This document shows positions 23,712 to 23,753 of a DNA stretch of 23,753 bases, piece after piece. Source of the stretch: Bacteroidales bacterium UBA1176 (GTDB taxonomy: Bacteria > Bacteroidota > Bacteroidia > Bacteroidales > WCHB1-69); NCBI GenBank assembly GCA_002311645.1, contig DBYW01000042.1, positions 41,451-65,203 of the forward strand. Direction: 5' to 3'. Under the pieces are notes generated by a model that saw nothing but the letters and a program-made list of their open reading frames with translations, searched no databases and was not told where the DNA came from. Each line of letters opens with the position of its first letter. Within the stretch, counting starts at the first letter, position 1. Made by a program: the position numbers and the translations under genes.

Positions 23712-23719
23712 CAAAGATA
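23712..23719 (-). promoter_or_regulatory. Promoter -7 box (TATCTTTG) for the right-end ATPase
   Basis: An exact box on the minus strand, about 100 nt before the ATPase ATG at 23611. The intervening AT-rich leader (23612-23711) shows no gene. The remaining bases to 23753 hold nothing I recognise. Confidence 0.55.
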
Positions 23720-23753
23720 CAAAAAATTCAATTACTTGATTGCCTCCTTATTA

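Noticed and set aside
1..23753. CRISPR arrays, tRNA/rRNA genes, transposases, prophage genes
   Set aside because: No spaced direct repeats, cloverleaf sequences or recognisable mobile-element proteins were seen by eye on either strand.

Overview
The window looks like a chromosomal segment of an anaerobic member of the Bacteroidales (Bacteroidota). The clearest sign is a recurring promoter box, TAnnTTTG (mostly TATCTTTG or TATTTTTG), found just upstream of most gene starts on both strands, with almost no Shine-Dalgarno sequences. Gene content fits this: a fused PyrK/GltD-type NfnAB-like flavoprotein, HydE, a stand-alone CdaA-type diadenylate cyclase, and a thiS-E-G-C-H operon behind a TPP riboswitch. 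Most genes are fairly GC-rich housekeeping genes. An AT-richer nucleotidyltransferase/HEPN pair and the right end of the window have an accessory character.

Layout, left to right. 1-120 is the 3' end of a probable saccharopine/carboxynorspermidine dehydrogenase-like gene, followed by a REP-like palindrome and a strong terminator. 377-1095 is an MNT/HEPN two-gene module. 1194-2945 is a secreted C69-family dipeptidase, ending at a bidirectional terminator (2965-2995). The minus strand from 5190 to 3012 carries a likely operon pyrH - 2TM membrane protein - frr - gcvH. queE (5867-5289) has its own promoter, and apt-ilvE (7572-5999) ends at another terminator. Divergent from apt, a plus-strand cluster runs phosphotransacylase - cdaA - lplA (7700-10401). 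The minus strand from 15465 to 10471 carries nfnAB-like - rfbB - a COG2509 FAD protein. Divergent from nfn is hydE (15694-16812).

Next come the TPP riboswitch (16876-16946) and thiS-thiE-thiG-thiC-thiH (17005-21516). Right of thiH lies a scar: two gene 3' remnants in head-to-head orientation with no start codons (21532-22189). After that come a perfect 32-bp palindrome and a minus-strand AAA ATPase of the ATPase_2/DUF234 type (23611-22298).

How the genes work together: GcvH is a lipoyl protein and LplA can attach lipoate to it. NfnAB-like and HydE both belong to ferredoxin/hydrogen redox metabolism of fermenters and are transcribed divergently from one intergenic region. The thi genes make the thiazole and pyrimidine halves of thiamine and join them, under TPP feedback, but thiF and thiD are not in the operon. 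I saw no CRISPR array, tRNA, rRNA, prophage or IS transposase. No single large undescribed system is evident. The most unusual items are the MNT/HEPN pair (HEPN without the usual RNase motif), the Asp-Cys3 cluster motif in the Nfn-like fusion, the rearrangement scar next to thiH, and the DUF234 ATPase with nuclease-like residues.
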